Source: Haliscomenobacter sp. (GTDB taxonomy: Bacteria > Bacteroidota > Bacteroidia > Chitinophagales > Saprospiraceae). Taken from it: 64,000 nucleotides of DNA. Where the stretch lies: contig JADJPL010000016.1 in the NCBI GenBank assembly GCA_016713275.1, positions 1 through 64,000 of the forward strand, given 5' to 3'. Every line of letters starts with the position of its first letter. Position 1 is the stretch's first letter. Under the pieces are notes generated by a model. The model saw nothing but the letters and a program-made list of their open reading frames with translations. It had not been told where the DNA came from and searched no databases. Of the stretch, positions 18,258-27,879 are shown in pieces. The position numbers and the translations under genes were made by a program.

Positions 18258-19283
18258 TCAAATGGAATTCCTGACGATCAAACTAAAGGCGTTCTCTACC
18301 TGCTTCCTGGAATTGGACAACAGCATTTCCGCCAGGATCCTGCCCATCTGTTCGTGATCGGTAGACATCACGGTAATCCCGTCCAGCAGCACTTCCTTCA
18401 GCGGGCTGTCGTTATAGGCCAATATCCCCACGTTCTGGCCTGCCTGAAGGCCTTTTTCCTTGATCTTCTTGACCAGCGTCACCAAGTCGTGGTCCAGAAT
18501 GACGACGTACGCCGTACCCGGCTGAACCGCCTCCTTCTCAAAGTCTTTGAAAATGATTTGAGACGGAAGGGCATTCTCGAAGCAAAACTTCTGGAAGCCG
18601 CGGATGATCCCTCTGGAATAGTTCGACCAGGTGGGAAAGATTAAATGGAGCCGTTCGTACTTGGCGAAGAGGCCGGAAGCTTGCGAAAGCGCAGAATAGA
18701 TGTCTTTTTCGTAATTCTGATAGACGGCCCCAAAAGCCCCGGAAGCATCGTCCATATAGTCGTTGAGCAGCCATAAGCGGTCTTTGGGCAGCCGCCGGTG
18801 AAGCAGGGCTCTGGCCCGGAGTTCCTCCTCCCCTTTGAAAGACGGAATGATGACATAATCCGTGCACAGGCCCGCTTTCTCTTCGATGATCTTCTCAAAC
18901 CAATCGTAGTTTTCGTGGTAAACCTGAAAGTCGATGCTGAACGCATTGCCCGCCGCATGGACAAATCCATCGAAAATGGCTTTCTTATAGGCGCTGAGTT
19001 TATTAAACACCAGCAACACCTTACGTTCCTTCTTCAGGGAAGACGCGGCGGCAAAATACCCTTTGCCCGGAACGGAAACAATAAACCCCTGCCGTTTGAG
19101 CTGGCGGTAGGCCTTCTCCACCGTATCCCTCGACACATCGTATTCAATGCTCACTTCGTTGATGGAAGGGAGGCGCTCGTGATGTCCAAGAGCCTTGCTT
19201 TCAATCCCTTTGACAATGCTGTTGAAGATTTGCCGGTACTTCGGCACCGCAGAGGTTTGGTTGATGGAAATGGTACAGGACAT
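18258..19283 (-). CDS. GntR family regulator with periplasmic-binding-like sensor (FucR-like)
   Basis: About 341 residues from the ATG at 19283 (MSCTISINQ); an in-frame ATG at 19316 would add 11 hydrophobic residues that do not fit a regulator. Residues about 15-80 are a GntR winged helix-turn-helix (LPSINEVSIEYDVSRDTVEKAYRQL). The rest resembles a LacI/PBP1-type sugar-sensing domain (KVLLVFNKLSAYKKAIFDG, GILAYNDSPLKEVL, GITVMSTD). This arrangement is known for the Bacteroides fucose regulator FucR. It is convergent with the double-aldolase gene, 15 bases away, and likely senses a sugar or sugar phosphate of that pathway. Confidence 0.82.
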   Translation of the reverse strand: MSCTISINQTSAVPKYRQIFNSIVKGIESKALGHHERLPSINEVSIEYDVSRDTVEKAYRQLKRQGFIVSVPGKGYFAAASSLKKERKVLLVFNKLSAYKKAIFDGFVHAAGNAFSIDFQVYHENYDWFEKIIEEKAGLCTDYVIIPSFKGEEELRARALLHRRLPKDRLWLLNDYMDDASGAFGAVYQNYEKDIYSALSQASGLFAKYERLHLIFPTWSNYSRGIIRGFQKFCFENALPSQIIFKDFEKEAVQPGTAYVVILDHDLVTLVKKIKEKGLQAGQNVGILAYNDSPLKEVLLDGITVMSTDHEQMGRILAEMLLSNSRKQVENAFSLIVRNSI

Positions 19284-19301
19284 AACAAAAAGGTTTGCCA
19301 G

Positions 19302-19339
19302 GGCAATAAAAACCATTGCCTTGCTTTGGGTAATGCAAG
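19302..19339. promoter_or_regulatory. Two inverted repeats upstream of the FucR-like gene
   Basis: GGCAAT and ATTGCC (19302-19307 and 19315-19320) are followed at once by CTTGC and GCAAG (19320-19324 and 19335-19339). Both dyads lie just before the preferred start at 19283 and could be autoregulatory operators. This is supported by symmetry and position only. Confidence 0.4.
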
Positions 19340-19378
19340 AATTGTCTGCCGGAAAAAACCATTGGCGCCCTCGCCGGG

Positions 19379-20056
19379 TCAGAAGGCGCCTTGTAAATAA
19401 TAGTCGTCCGTATTGCTCCAGATCGCCGTGTAGAAATGGAAATACGGGCGGTTGGTTTCATAGCGTTTTTGGAGGTGCAGAACCGGTTGTCCTTTTCGAA
19501 CCCGGAGCAGGTCGCAAATCGGTCCTTCTGCTTTAAGCGCCCGGATCTTCTGCTCGCCCCGGGGAAGGTTGATATTCGGCAAATTGGTGATCTCGTAAAG
19601 AACCGGTTTCCCCTCGATTAACCGGAGGCGCGCCATGCGGATACAGCCAGAGGCTTCTTCCATCTCGGTGATGGGGAAATCAAAGTCCTTCTGCCAAGGC
19701 CCAACAAACGGCGGTTCGATGACCCGGGTTTCCAGGGCGCCGGCGGGTATGCTATCCGTCGTTCCTGCGCTGGACAAGATCCCGATGCCCGGCCGGCTCA
19801 CGATAGACAGGACTCCAATCCCGCTTTTCTTCGCCTGGACAATGCTTCCTTTTCCCTGCCGTTTCTTAATAAACCCTTCCGACAACAGCGAATTCAAGGC
19901 CTGGCGAACCGTGGGCCGCGTCACATTGTAGGTAAGGCAAAGCGCATTTTCTGATGGCAACAGATCCCCTGGCTGATACCCTCCTTCCAGGATATGCCCT
20001 TTCAAAATTTCATACAGTTGCCGGTGCTGCGGTACGCCGTTGCCTGAAAATGGCAT
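19379..20056 (-). CDS. GntR family regulator, HutC/UTRA type
   Basis: A 225-residue regulator. Residues about 10-75 form the GntR winged helix (LLPSENALCLTYNVTRPTVRQAL, GKGSIV). Residues about 85-225 form a UTRA ligand-binding domain (CIRMARLRLIEGKPVLYEI, VLHLQKRYE). UTRA regulators usually sense small metabolites such as sugar phosphates. A near-perfect dyad ACTTGT-N4-ACAAGT lies 13 bases upstream of its start, suggesting autoregulation. Its targets may be the neighbouring aldolase or the permease/rhamnose genes, but I found no second copy of the operator by eye. Confidence 0.88.
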   Translation of the reverse strand: MPFSGNGVPQHRQLYEILKGHILEGGYQPGDLLPSENALCLTYNVTRPTVRQALNSLLSEGFIKKRQGKGSIVQAKKSGIGVLSIVSRPGIGILSSAGTTDSIPAGALETRVIEPPFVGPWQKDFDFPITEMEEASGCIRMARLRLIEGKPVLYEITNLPNINLPRGEQKIRALKAEGPICDLLRVRKGQPVLHLQKRYETNRPYFHFYTAIWSNTDDYYLQGAF

Positions 20057-20069
20057 AACAAATCAGTTT

Positions 20070-20087
20070 AACTTGTAAAGACAAGTT
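20070..20087. promoter_or_regulatory. GntR/HutC-type operator
   Basis: The dyad AACTTGTAAAGACAAGTT has seven-base arms around four bases, the classic form of HutC-subfamily GntR operators. It lies 13 bases upstream of the UTRA regulator start, so autorepression is likely. Confidence 0.6.
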
Positions 20088-20245
20088 TAGGAATTTGTTT
20101 TTAAGCGCCAAAACGAAAAAGAAATTATTTTCGGCCAATGACAAAAATCATCTCCAAACATTTGCTATCTGGCCAGATATTCGATTAAAAAGACCAGAAT
20201 AGCCCACTGAATAAGGTTTGATCTTTTCAGCAAAGAAACCGCCTG

Positions 20246-20277
20246 TAAAAACAAATGGAGGCTTTTGACCTCCATTT
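20246..20277 (-). terminator. Rho-independent terminator of the permease operon
   Basis: On the minus strand a nine-base stem AAATGGAGG/CCTCCATTT with a seven-base loop (20253-20277) is followed by GTTTTT. It lies about 40 bases after the small membrane protein gene and closes the permease unit. Confidence 0.7.
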
Positions 20278-20314
20278 AACAATAGACTTGTTGCGACGGG
20301 ATCATCGCCGGTTC

Positions 20315-20482
20315 TTATCGCCGCGGCTTGAAAAAAGCCGGACCGAACCACAAAATGAATCCTAGTAACATGAGTTTCTTATTGGTATCAAAAGCCAGGT
20401 GTCCGGTGAACACCAGAAAAGCCGGCAAAAGCGTCAATGCCAGTCCGGCCGCTTTGATGCTAAGGATCAGAAGGTTTTTCAT
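20315..20482 (-). CDS. Small two-helix membrane protein coupled to the permease
   Basis: A 55-residue protein beginning MKNLLILSIKAAG with two hydrophobic helices (about 3-23 and 33-50) and a basic tail (FFKPRR). Its ATG overlaps the permease TGA in an ATGA (20479-20482), so it is translationally coupled. Similar mini-proteins next to secondary transporters in Bacteroidota suggest an accessory subunit. The terminator 40 bases downstream supports it as the last gene of a two-gene operon. The function is inferred from context. Confidence 0.55.
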   Translation of the reverse strand: MKNLLILSIKAAGLALTLLPAFLVFTGHLAFDTNKKLMLLGFILWFGPAFFKPRR

Positions 20483-21911
20483 GCGTGCTTTTTTTGAAAG
20501 ATTAAATTGGACCCCAGATAAATGAACACGGCCACAAACCACCCCGGCAAGCCGAGGAAGAAGATCTCGACTCCAAATCGTTGGTTGATAAACACGCAAA
20601 CGCCCAGCGTGAGAAACCAGGTAAGCGCGGCGGTCCAGTTCCATTTCCATTGGCGCAATTCCGCCAGGTTACTTTGGATCCCCAACTTGGGAAACACCCA
20701 GAAATCGATAAAAATGATGGCTCCCATGGGCATCAGCAACAACCCGTAAAGGGCCACGAAATCGAGCAAGCGCATGACCAGCGCCGGGAAGCAAGCTGCC
20801 AGGGTCGTCACCAAACCGACGATCAGGGTCACCTTCCAGGTCTTGGAATTGGGAAGCACCGCCTGCACCGCAAGTCCAGCCCGGTAGATCGTGGGGTTCG
20901 CGGTTGTCCACCCGGCAATGATCACGCAGGCGGCGCCGGCAAACCCAGCGGCGTAATAGGCGATCGGGCCGGGAGCAAACTCCAGGCTGGACTGGCTTTT
21001 CTGCAGAAAAACCGCATAAAGGATCCCGGAAGCCAGCCAGGCAAAATAGTGCCCTACGAACATCCCCCCAGCCGAAGTAAATCCCGACTTCCAGGATTTC
21101 GCATAGCGCAGCACCGACATGTCCGCCATCCCGATATGCATGGCCATGTTGCAAAACCAGGCAAAAAACAAAACATGCCAGAAGGTAAACTTCGATTGCC
21201 CTTCCAGAGGCGTTCCCGTCCAGATCTTAGCGTTGGCAACCTCCCAGAAATCGCTCACCCGGGTTACCCCCAATTCCGGCAACACCGCAATAGCTGCCGC
21301 CAGAAACACCAGGATCATCCAGGGAGCAGCAATATTCGCCACCTTGGATACCTGATTATACCCCAGGGTGGCCACGACCGTCGTCACTGCGCCCACTGCA
21401 AAAACGGTAATCACCCAACTGAAACTGGTAGGCAGCCAATCGGTCAGCTTGGCCATGGGCAGGTTAAACGGGATCCCCACCGCCGTAGCCGATACCGAGA
21501 TCATAGACCCAGCCAAGAAGCAAAACATCAGCGCATTGACCAGGTTATAGACCAACGTCAGGTTTTTTCCACAGATCTTCTCCAGCTTGAAATATAAGGT
21601 GATCCGCTCCCGCACCGCAATAGGGCCGGTAAGAAACGCCCAGCTCAGTACCGCCAGCACATTGCCAAAAAATAAGCCCCCGATCAGATCGATGGCCGTA
21701 ACCCCATGCGCTACGAACAATGGACCGATGACAAATTCCGTCCCTGCCGTATGCTCTCCGGCGTACATCCCCAGAAAACTCTTCCAGCCTTTCCAATGGG
21801 TAGCTGGCACAGGCGTCCGTTCAAATTCCTGGACCTCCTCCAGGCGGGCCGTCCATTTTTCAACATCATTTGGATTAGGTATTTAGGTATTTCAGGAAAT
21901 CTAAACCCCAT
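20479..21911 (-). CDS. NCS1-type cytosine/purine permease family transporter (frameshifted at 5' end)
   Basis: The main frame, readable from a GTG at 21810, encodes 443 residues with about twelve membrane segments and NCS1-like features (GMYAGEHTAGTEF near segment 1, TTANPTIYRAG in the middle). Conserved-looking coding sequence continues upstream in frame (NDVEKWTARLEEVQEF) until a stop. Adding one base at the GG of 21878-21879 joins it to an ATG at 21911 (MGFRFPEIPKY), giving about 477 residues. Family members import nucleobases, hydantoins or vitamins with cations. Divergent placement from the rhamnose operon raises the possibility of another substrate, which the sequence cannot settle. Confidence 0.78.
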
Positions 21912-22271
21912 TCGGGATTTTCCTTAATTTAATGCTTAAAGTGACTATTTTTTCCGCGAGAAACTGTCATGGGGTTTCATGTATCCAGCACGTGGAGGGC
22001 TATCTTCCAAGCCTGTTTTGCTCCTGCCCGCCAAAAGATATTTTCTTTTTTCCGTTCTTTTGAAAACATACAGAGCAAACGTTTCAAATACTTAAAAAAA
22101 TAAAATTAAATTTTAAACCCGGGACAAAAATTGGGTTTCGGAGGCAACCTCCCCCCAATCCCCGGTAAGAATTTCCGGGAGAGTACAGGATGCCAAAAAC
22201 CGGTTCGGGTTCTACCTTTCGAATGAGTAATTTGCGCTCCGCCTACATTCTTTAAAAACAATCCAAAACCA
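21912..22271. promoter_or_regulatory. Divergent promoter region of permease and rhamnose operon
   Basis: A 360-base AT-rich gap that must carry the promoters of the permease (minus) and the rhamnose operon (plus). A TAATTTG sequence near 22229 is close to the -7 consensus for the plus strand. No gene, RNA or clear operator was recognised. Confidence 0.4.
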
Positions 22272-24373
22272 ATGATCTCCTCAACTACTTTCAACCACGT
22301 CAAATACCTTTGGGATGAACGCAAAGCCGCCAGTCTGGCAGGAGATGAAATCGCCTTGTTTCTCTACCGGTCCAATATTCTCGGGGCTGATCTTCGCATC
22401 ACCAACTACGGAGGCGGGAATACCTCCTGCAAAACCATGGAAAAAGACCCCCTTACCGGAGAAACCGTCGAAGTGATGTGGGTAAAAGGTTCCGGAGGAG
22501 ACATAGGAACGCTTACCCGAAGCGGTATCGCCGGCCTGTATACCGGGCGTCTGCGCAACCTGAAAAATGTGTACCGCGGATTGGCGCAGGAAGATGAAAT
22601 GGTGGCTTTGTTCTACCATTGCCTATACGATCTGGAGAGCAAAGCGCCCTCTATCGATACCCCCCTCCATGGTTTGCTGCCGTTCAAACACATCGACCAC
22701 CTCCACCCCGACGCCCTCATTGCAGTGGCTGCCGCCAAAGACAGCCGGGAAATCACCCGCGAGATCTGGGGAGATACCATGGGCTGGGTACCCTGGCAGC
22801 GCCCGGGGTTCGACCTCGCCCTCATGCTGGAACAATGCCTGAAAGACAACCCCGGTATCCGGGGCATCGTCCTGGAAAGCCACGGCCTCTTTACCTGGGG
22901 CGATACCTCCTACGAATGTTATATGAACAGCCTGGAAGTCATCGAAATGGCGTCTGCGTTTATTGCGGAAAGAGAAGGCAAAAACCGTCCTGTTTTTGGT
23001 GGGGAAAAATCAGCAGCCTGCCTGCTCCGGCGCGCAAAAAACAAGCCACCTTGATCGCCCCGGTCCTCCGGGGACTCTGCTCCTCCGCCCAGGGCATGGT
23101 CGGACATTTTACCGACGACGAGCGGGTGCTGCAATTCATCAACTCCACCGACCTGGATAAACTCGCTCCTCTGGGCACCAGCTGCCCCGACCACTTCCTT
23201 CGCACGAAAATACAACCCCTGGTGCTTCCCCTGGCGCCGGACGCCGATCTGGAAAACTACAAAGTGGTCAAAACAGCGATCGAACCAGCGTTCGAGCAAT
23301 ACCGGAAAGAATACGCAGCCTACTACGAGTCCTGCAAGCACCCCAATAGCCCGGCCATGCGCGACCCCAACCCTGTAGTCATCCTCTACCCCGGCGTAGG
23401 GATGTTTACCTTTGCCAGAGACAAGCAGACCGCGCGGGTGTCGAGCGAATTTTATCTCAACGCCATCAACGTCATGCGGGGCGCCGAAGCCATTACCGAA
23501 TATACGGCCCTGCCCCGACAGGAAGCCTTCAATATCGAATACTGGCTCCTGGAAGAAGCCAAACTCCAGCGCATGCCTAAAGAAAAACCCCTCTCCCGCC
23601 GGGTAGCCCTCATTACCGGCGCGGGTGGAGGAATAGGGAAAGCCATCGCCGACAAACTGGCGGAGGAAGGCGCCAACGTGGTTTTGACCGATATCGACCC
23701 CGCAAGACTGAGCGAAGCCGCCAAGACCTACAAGAAAGACCTCGCGTCCACTGCGGTTTGCGACGTCTCCAATGCCGCCTCGGTGGAGGAAGCGTTCCAT
23801 CATGCCTGCCTGGAATTCGGCGGCGTGGATATCGTGGTCCATAGCGCCGGTTTGGCGATTTCCAAACCGATCGAAGATACCTCCCTGGCGGATTGGGATC
23901 TCCTCCAGAACGTCCTGGTCAAAGGCCAGTTTCTGCTCTCCAAATCCGGCATCGAAATCATGCGCAAACAAGGCCTTGGCGGGGACATCGTCAACATTGC
24001 AAGCAAAAACGGCCTGGTGGCAGGCCCCAACAACGTGGGCTACGGCACCGCAAAAGCCGCTCAGCAGCATATGGACCGCCTCCTCGCTGCGGAAGTCGCG
24101 CCCGATAAGATCCGCGTCAATACCGTTAACCCCGATGGCGTGATCATCGGAAGCAAAATCTGGGAAGGCGAATGGGCTGAAGGCCGCGCAAAAGCTTACG
24201 GCATCCCGGTGGAAGAACTCCCCGCCTTCTATGCCAAACGGAACCTGCTCAACGAAATTATCCGCCCAGAGGACATCGCCAACGGCGTTTTTGCCTTCGT
24301 CGCCATCCTGGACAAGAGTACGGGGAATACCCTTAACATAGATGGAGGGATGGCCAGCGCGTTTGTCCGCTAA
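22272..24373 (+). CDS. rhaEW: Bifunctional L-rhamnulose-1-phosphate aldolase / lactaldehyde dehydrogenase (frameshifted)
   Basis: About 700 residues after adding one A to the AAAAA run at 23005-23009, which joins GGEK to ISSLPAPARKKQ. The N-terminal aldolase half has TNYGGGNTSCK, the metal-site histidines of HIDHLHPDA and ESHGLFTWG. The C-terminal half is a short-chain dehydrogenase with TGAGGGIG and the catalytic YGTAK. This fusion cleaves L-rhamnulose-1-phosphate to dihydroxyacetone phosphate and L-lactaldehyde, then oxidises the latter to L-lactate. It is the first gene of a plus-strand run with isomerase, kinase and lactate-oxidation genes, which supports the assignment. Confidence 0.9.
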
Positions 24374-24384
24374 ATAAAACACGT

Positions 24385-25669
24385 ATGAAAATTCAACCTG
24401 CACAACTCGGCGCCCACAACGAAGCCCTCGCCAAAGCCCACCAGGCGGAATATGATTCCTTGGCCCGGCAATTAGACCAACGGGGCCTCCAGGCGGATGC
24501 CCCTGGTCGGGGAGATCCTCGACTTCCAGGTAGCTATCCCCAGCTGGGCCCTGGGCGCTGGCGGCACCCGGTTCGGACGCTTTTCCACCGGCGGGGAGCC
24601 GGCCAACCTCGAACAGAAAATCGAAGACGTCGGGCTCCTCCATGCCCTCACCCACTCCGCAGGCGCCATCTCCTTGCACATCCCCTGGGATATCCCCTCC
24701 GACCCGAGTGCAACCAGGGAACAGGCCGCTTCGTTGGGTATCGCCTTCGACGCCGTTAACTCCAACACCTTCCAGGATCAGCCCGGCCAAGCCTTCTCCT
24801 ACAAGTTTGGCTCGTTGTGCCATACCAGCGAAGGCGCCCGCCGTCAGGCGATCGACCACAACCTCCAGGTCATCGAAATCGGGCAGCAACTGGGTTCCAA
24901 ATCCATCACGGTGTGGCTCGCCGATGGCGCTTCCTTCCCGGGCCAGCTCAATTTTCGCCGCGCGCTGGACCACACCCGCAACGCGCTTCAGGAGATCTAC
25001 AGCGCCTTACCGGATGATTGGCGTTTATTCATCGAGTACAAGCCTTACGAACCGAATTTCTATTCCATGGTCGTTCAGGACTGGGGTACTTCCTTCCACC
25101 TCGCACAAGCCTGCGGGGAAAAAGCCTTCACCCTGGTCGACCTGGGCCACCACCTCCCCAATACCAACATCGAACAGATCGTCTCTACCCTGATTTCCCT
25201 GGGCAAATTGGGGGGATTCCACTTCAACGACTCCAAATACGGAGACGACGACCTGACGGTAGGCAGCATCAAGCCCTATCAGCTCTTCCTGATCTTCAAC
25301 GAACTCGTCTACGGCATGAAGAACAACACCGCAGGGAACCCGCCTCTGGCCTGGATGATCGATGCCAGCCACAACCTGAAAGACCCGCTGGAAGACCTGT
25401 TGCAGAGCCTCGAAGCCATCCGTATAGCTTACGTTCAGGCGCTGCTGGTCGACCAGCGCGCCCTGGCCAACGCCCAATTGGAAGGCGACGTAGCCCTTTG
25501 CCAGGAAATCCTTCACGCCGCCTACCGCACCGATGTGCGGCCCATTTTACGGGAGGCCCGCCGGGTCAAAGGCGCCGCCCTCGATCCTTTCCTCTTCTAC
25601 CGGCAACAAGAAGTGAGAAACCAATTGATCCGCGAACGAGGCAGTAAAACCGTTGCAACCGGCTTATGA
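24385..25669 (+). CDS. rhaI: L-rhamnose isomerase, RhaI type (frameshifted)
   Basis: About 428 residues. Removing one G from the GGGG at 24482-24485 joins the N-terminus (QAEYDSLARQLDQR) to the main frame (MPLVGEILDFQVAIPSWALG). The TIM-barrel enzyme has GTRFGRF, the metal/substrate segments FIEYKPYEP, LVDLGHH and GGFHFNDSKYGDDD, and resembles the RhaI/Pseudomonas-type isomerase rather than E. coli RhaA. It converts L-rhamnose to L-rhamnulose. It starts 11 bases after rhaEW and overlaps the kinase by four bases (ATGA), indicating one operon. Confidence 0.9.
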
Positions 25670-27044
25670 AAGCGACTTTAATTTTCGACATCGGAAAAAC
25701 GAATAAAAAGCTTTTCCTCTTTGACGAAGAGTTCCAGCAGATCCACAAGGAATACGTCCGCTTCGACGAAATCCAGGACGAGGATGGGTACCCTGCCGAC
25801 GACCTGAACGCCATCACCCAATGGATTCGCGACCGCTTTGACAAGTACATGCGCGACAGGCAACTGGAAATCGAAGCGGTGAACTTCTCCACCTATGGCG
25901 CCAGCTTCGTCCACCTCGACCGGTACGGAAAGCCGCTGACCCCCTGTACAACTACACCAAGCCCATGCCCGCCAATGTGCTCCGGCCGTTTTATGCGCGG
26001 TATGGAAACGAAGCGGAATTCGCCCTGACCACGGCGTCTCCGGCCTCCGGAATGCTGAACTCCGGCTTCCAACTCTACTGGCTCAAACAGGCCAAACCCG
26101 AAGTCTATTCCCGCATCCGCTACTCCCTTCACTTCCCCCAATACCTGAGCTACCTGTTCACCGGGATTCCGGTAAGCGAGTTCACCAGCATCGGCTGCCA
26201 TACCAGCCTCTGGGATTATGCCAAGGGCGACTACCACGATTGGGTTTTTGCAGAAGACATCGACCACAACCTCCCTCCAGTATCTTCGACCAGCATCAGC
26301 GTAAATATGATGTTTCGGGGAAAACCGGTGCGGATCGGTATGGGCATTCACGACAGCTCGGCAGCCCTCCTCCCCTACTTGCGGGCGGACCCACACCCTT
26401 TCCTCCTCATTTCCACCGGCACCTGGTGCATATCCCTCAACCCGTTCAGCCAGGAACCCCTATCCGAAGAGGATCTGTTGCACGACGGCCTCTGCTACCT
26501 GCGCATCGACGGCAAACCCGTCAAAGCCAACCGGCTGTTCCTGGGCAATGAGTACCGCATTCAGGTGGAAAAACTTGGCGCTTATTTCAAAAAGGATTAC
26601 GGCTACCACAGGAGCATCCTGTTCGACGAACGCATCTATTTTGGACAAGCCGCCGACCCGGCGCCCAAATTCCACTTCGAAAGCCTGCAAACCCCACGCA
26701 CCCAGCCGGATGAAACCGTCTTTTCCGCATTCCCGGATTTCGAAACCGCCTTCCACCGCCTGATGATCGAATTAATGACCGAACAACTGGCCTCCGCCCG
26801 CAGAGCCATTGGCCATACCCCCATTGAAAAAATCTACGTCGACGGAGGGTTTGCCGATAACGACGTTTTCATCAAACTGGCTTCTTACCATTTCAACCAA
26901 TACAAACTGAGGACCACGCAATCCCCGCTGGGCTCCGCCCTCGGCGCCGCCCTGGTGATTTCCGACAAACGGATCAAAGCGGAATTCCTGAAGAAACACT
27001 ATGCCATGAAAAAGCATAAACCGCTTATTTTGCAAGGGCATTAG
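25666..27044 (+). CDS. rhaB: L-rhamnulokinase, FGGY family (frameshifted)
   Basis: About 460 residues once one C is added to the C run at 25940-25944, which turns the broken LTPCTTTP into LTPLYNYTKPMPANV. FGGY-kinase features include the N-terminal phosphate loop FDIGKTNKK, the ATP-site STGTWCISLNP, and the late VDGGFADNDVF. It phosphorylates L-rhamnulose to rhamnulose-1-phosphate, the substrate of the fused aldolase. It is translationally coupled to rhaI. The substrate assignment rests on operon context; related FGGY kinases act on fuculose or xylulose. Confidence 0.87.
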
Positions 27045-27127
27045 GGGGAGCGAGGTAGCGAGGCAATTGCTGGTAAAGGCTTAATTTAGTGAACAAATTC
27101 CGGAGAACTTCCGCTATCTTTCAACCT

Positions 27128-27865
27128 ATGCGTATCGGACTCTTCATTCCCTGTTATATCGACCAGTTTTATCCACAGGTAGGCGTCGCCACCCTGGAGC
27201 TTCTTGAAAAACTGGGATGCCAGGTAGCCTATCCCCTGGATCAGACCTGTTGCGGACAGCCCATGGCCAATACCGGTTGCGAGCAGGACGCCCTGGCTAC
27301 CTACCGGCTGTTCGTTTCTAATTTTGAGGCCTGCGACTACATCGTCACCCCATCCGGCAGTTGCGCCTATCATGTGCGCCATCACTACGACGTGCTGGAG
27401 CAGACACCTGCCGTGGCCCGCGTTCGGCAACGCACCCTGGACCTGAGCGAATTCCTCGTAGATGTGCTCCAGATCCATACCCTGGAAGCCCGGTTTCCCT
27501 ATCGTGTGGGGCTCCACCAAAGCTGCCACGGATTGAGAGGCCTTCGCCTGGGGCAGGACACCGAACGCGTTGGCGACGATTTTTCCAAAATCAAATTCTT
27601 GCTCCATCAAGTCCGGGACCTGGAGCTCGTCGCCCTTGACCGCCCCGACGAATGCTGCGGGTTTGGAGGCACCTTCGCGATCAATGAAGCGGCGGTTTCC
27701 GCCAAAATGGGCAAAGACCGCCTGGCTGACCACCTCCGGCATGGCGCCGAGGTCATCACCGCCGGCGACATGAGCTGCCTGATGCACCTGGAAGGGATTA
27801 TCCGCCGCCAGCAACTCCCGCTCCGGGTGATGCACCTGGCTGAAATTTTAAATGGGGCTGTCTAA
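27128..27865 (+). CDS. lutA: Lactate utilisation protein LutA (Fe-S oxidoreductase subunit)
   Basis: About 245 residues from the ATG at 27128 (MRIGLFIPCY); an upstream ATG at 27089 is less likely. It has two copies of the cysteine-rich CCG domain (TCCGQPM with later SGSCAYH; DECCGFGGTF with later MSCLMH) that binds an unusual iron-sulfur cluster in LutA/YkgE/GlpC/HdrB proteins. With LutB and LutC it oxidises L-lactate to pyruvate. Placed right after the rhamnose genes, it would consume the lactate they release. Its last three codons and stop lie inside a solitary transposon-like end (27854-27872). Confidence 0.9.
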   Translation: MRIGLFIPCYIDQFYPQVGVATLELLEKLGCQVAYPLDQTCCGQPMANTGCEQDALATYRLFVSNFEACDYIVTPSGSCAYHVRHHYDVLEQTPAVARVRQRTLDLSEFLVDVLQIHTLEARFPYRVGLHQSCHGLRGLRLGQDTERVGDDFSKIKFLLHQVRDLELVALDRPDECCGFGGTFAINEAAVSAKMGKDRLADHLRHGAEVITAGDMSCLMHLEGIIRRQQLPLRVMHLAEILNGAV

Positions 27866-27872
27866 AAAGACC
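27854..27872. repeat. Solitary terminal inverted repeat of the MITE-like family
   Basis: The 19 bases GGGGCTGTCTAAAAAGACC match the element end GGGGCTGTCTCAAAAGACC at 18 positions. No second end is nearby. It contributes the last codons and the stop of lutA, so an excision or partial insertion may have trimmed that gene's end. Confidence 0.6.
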
Positions 27873-27879
27873 TTTACGC

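Noticed and set aside
22919..24973. 684-residue minus-strand ORF
   Set aside because: It is the antisense of the aldolase-dehydrogenase gene, whose plus-strand motifs are unambiguous.
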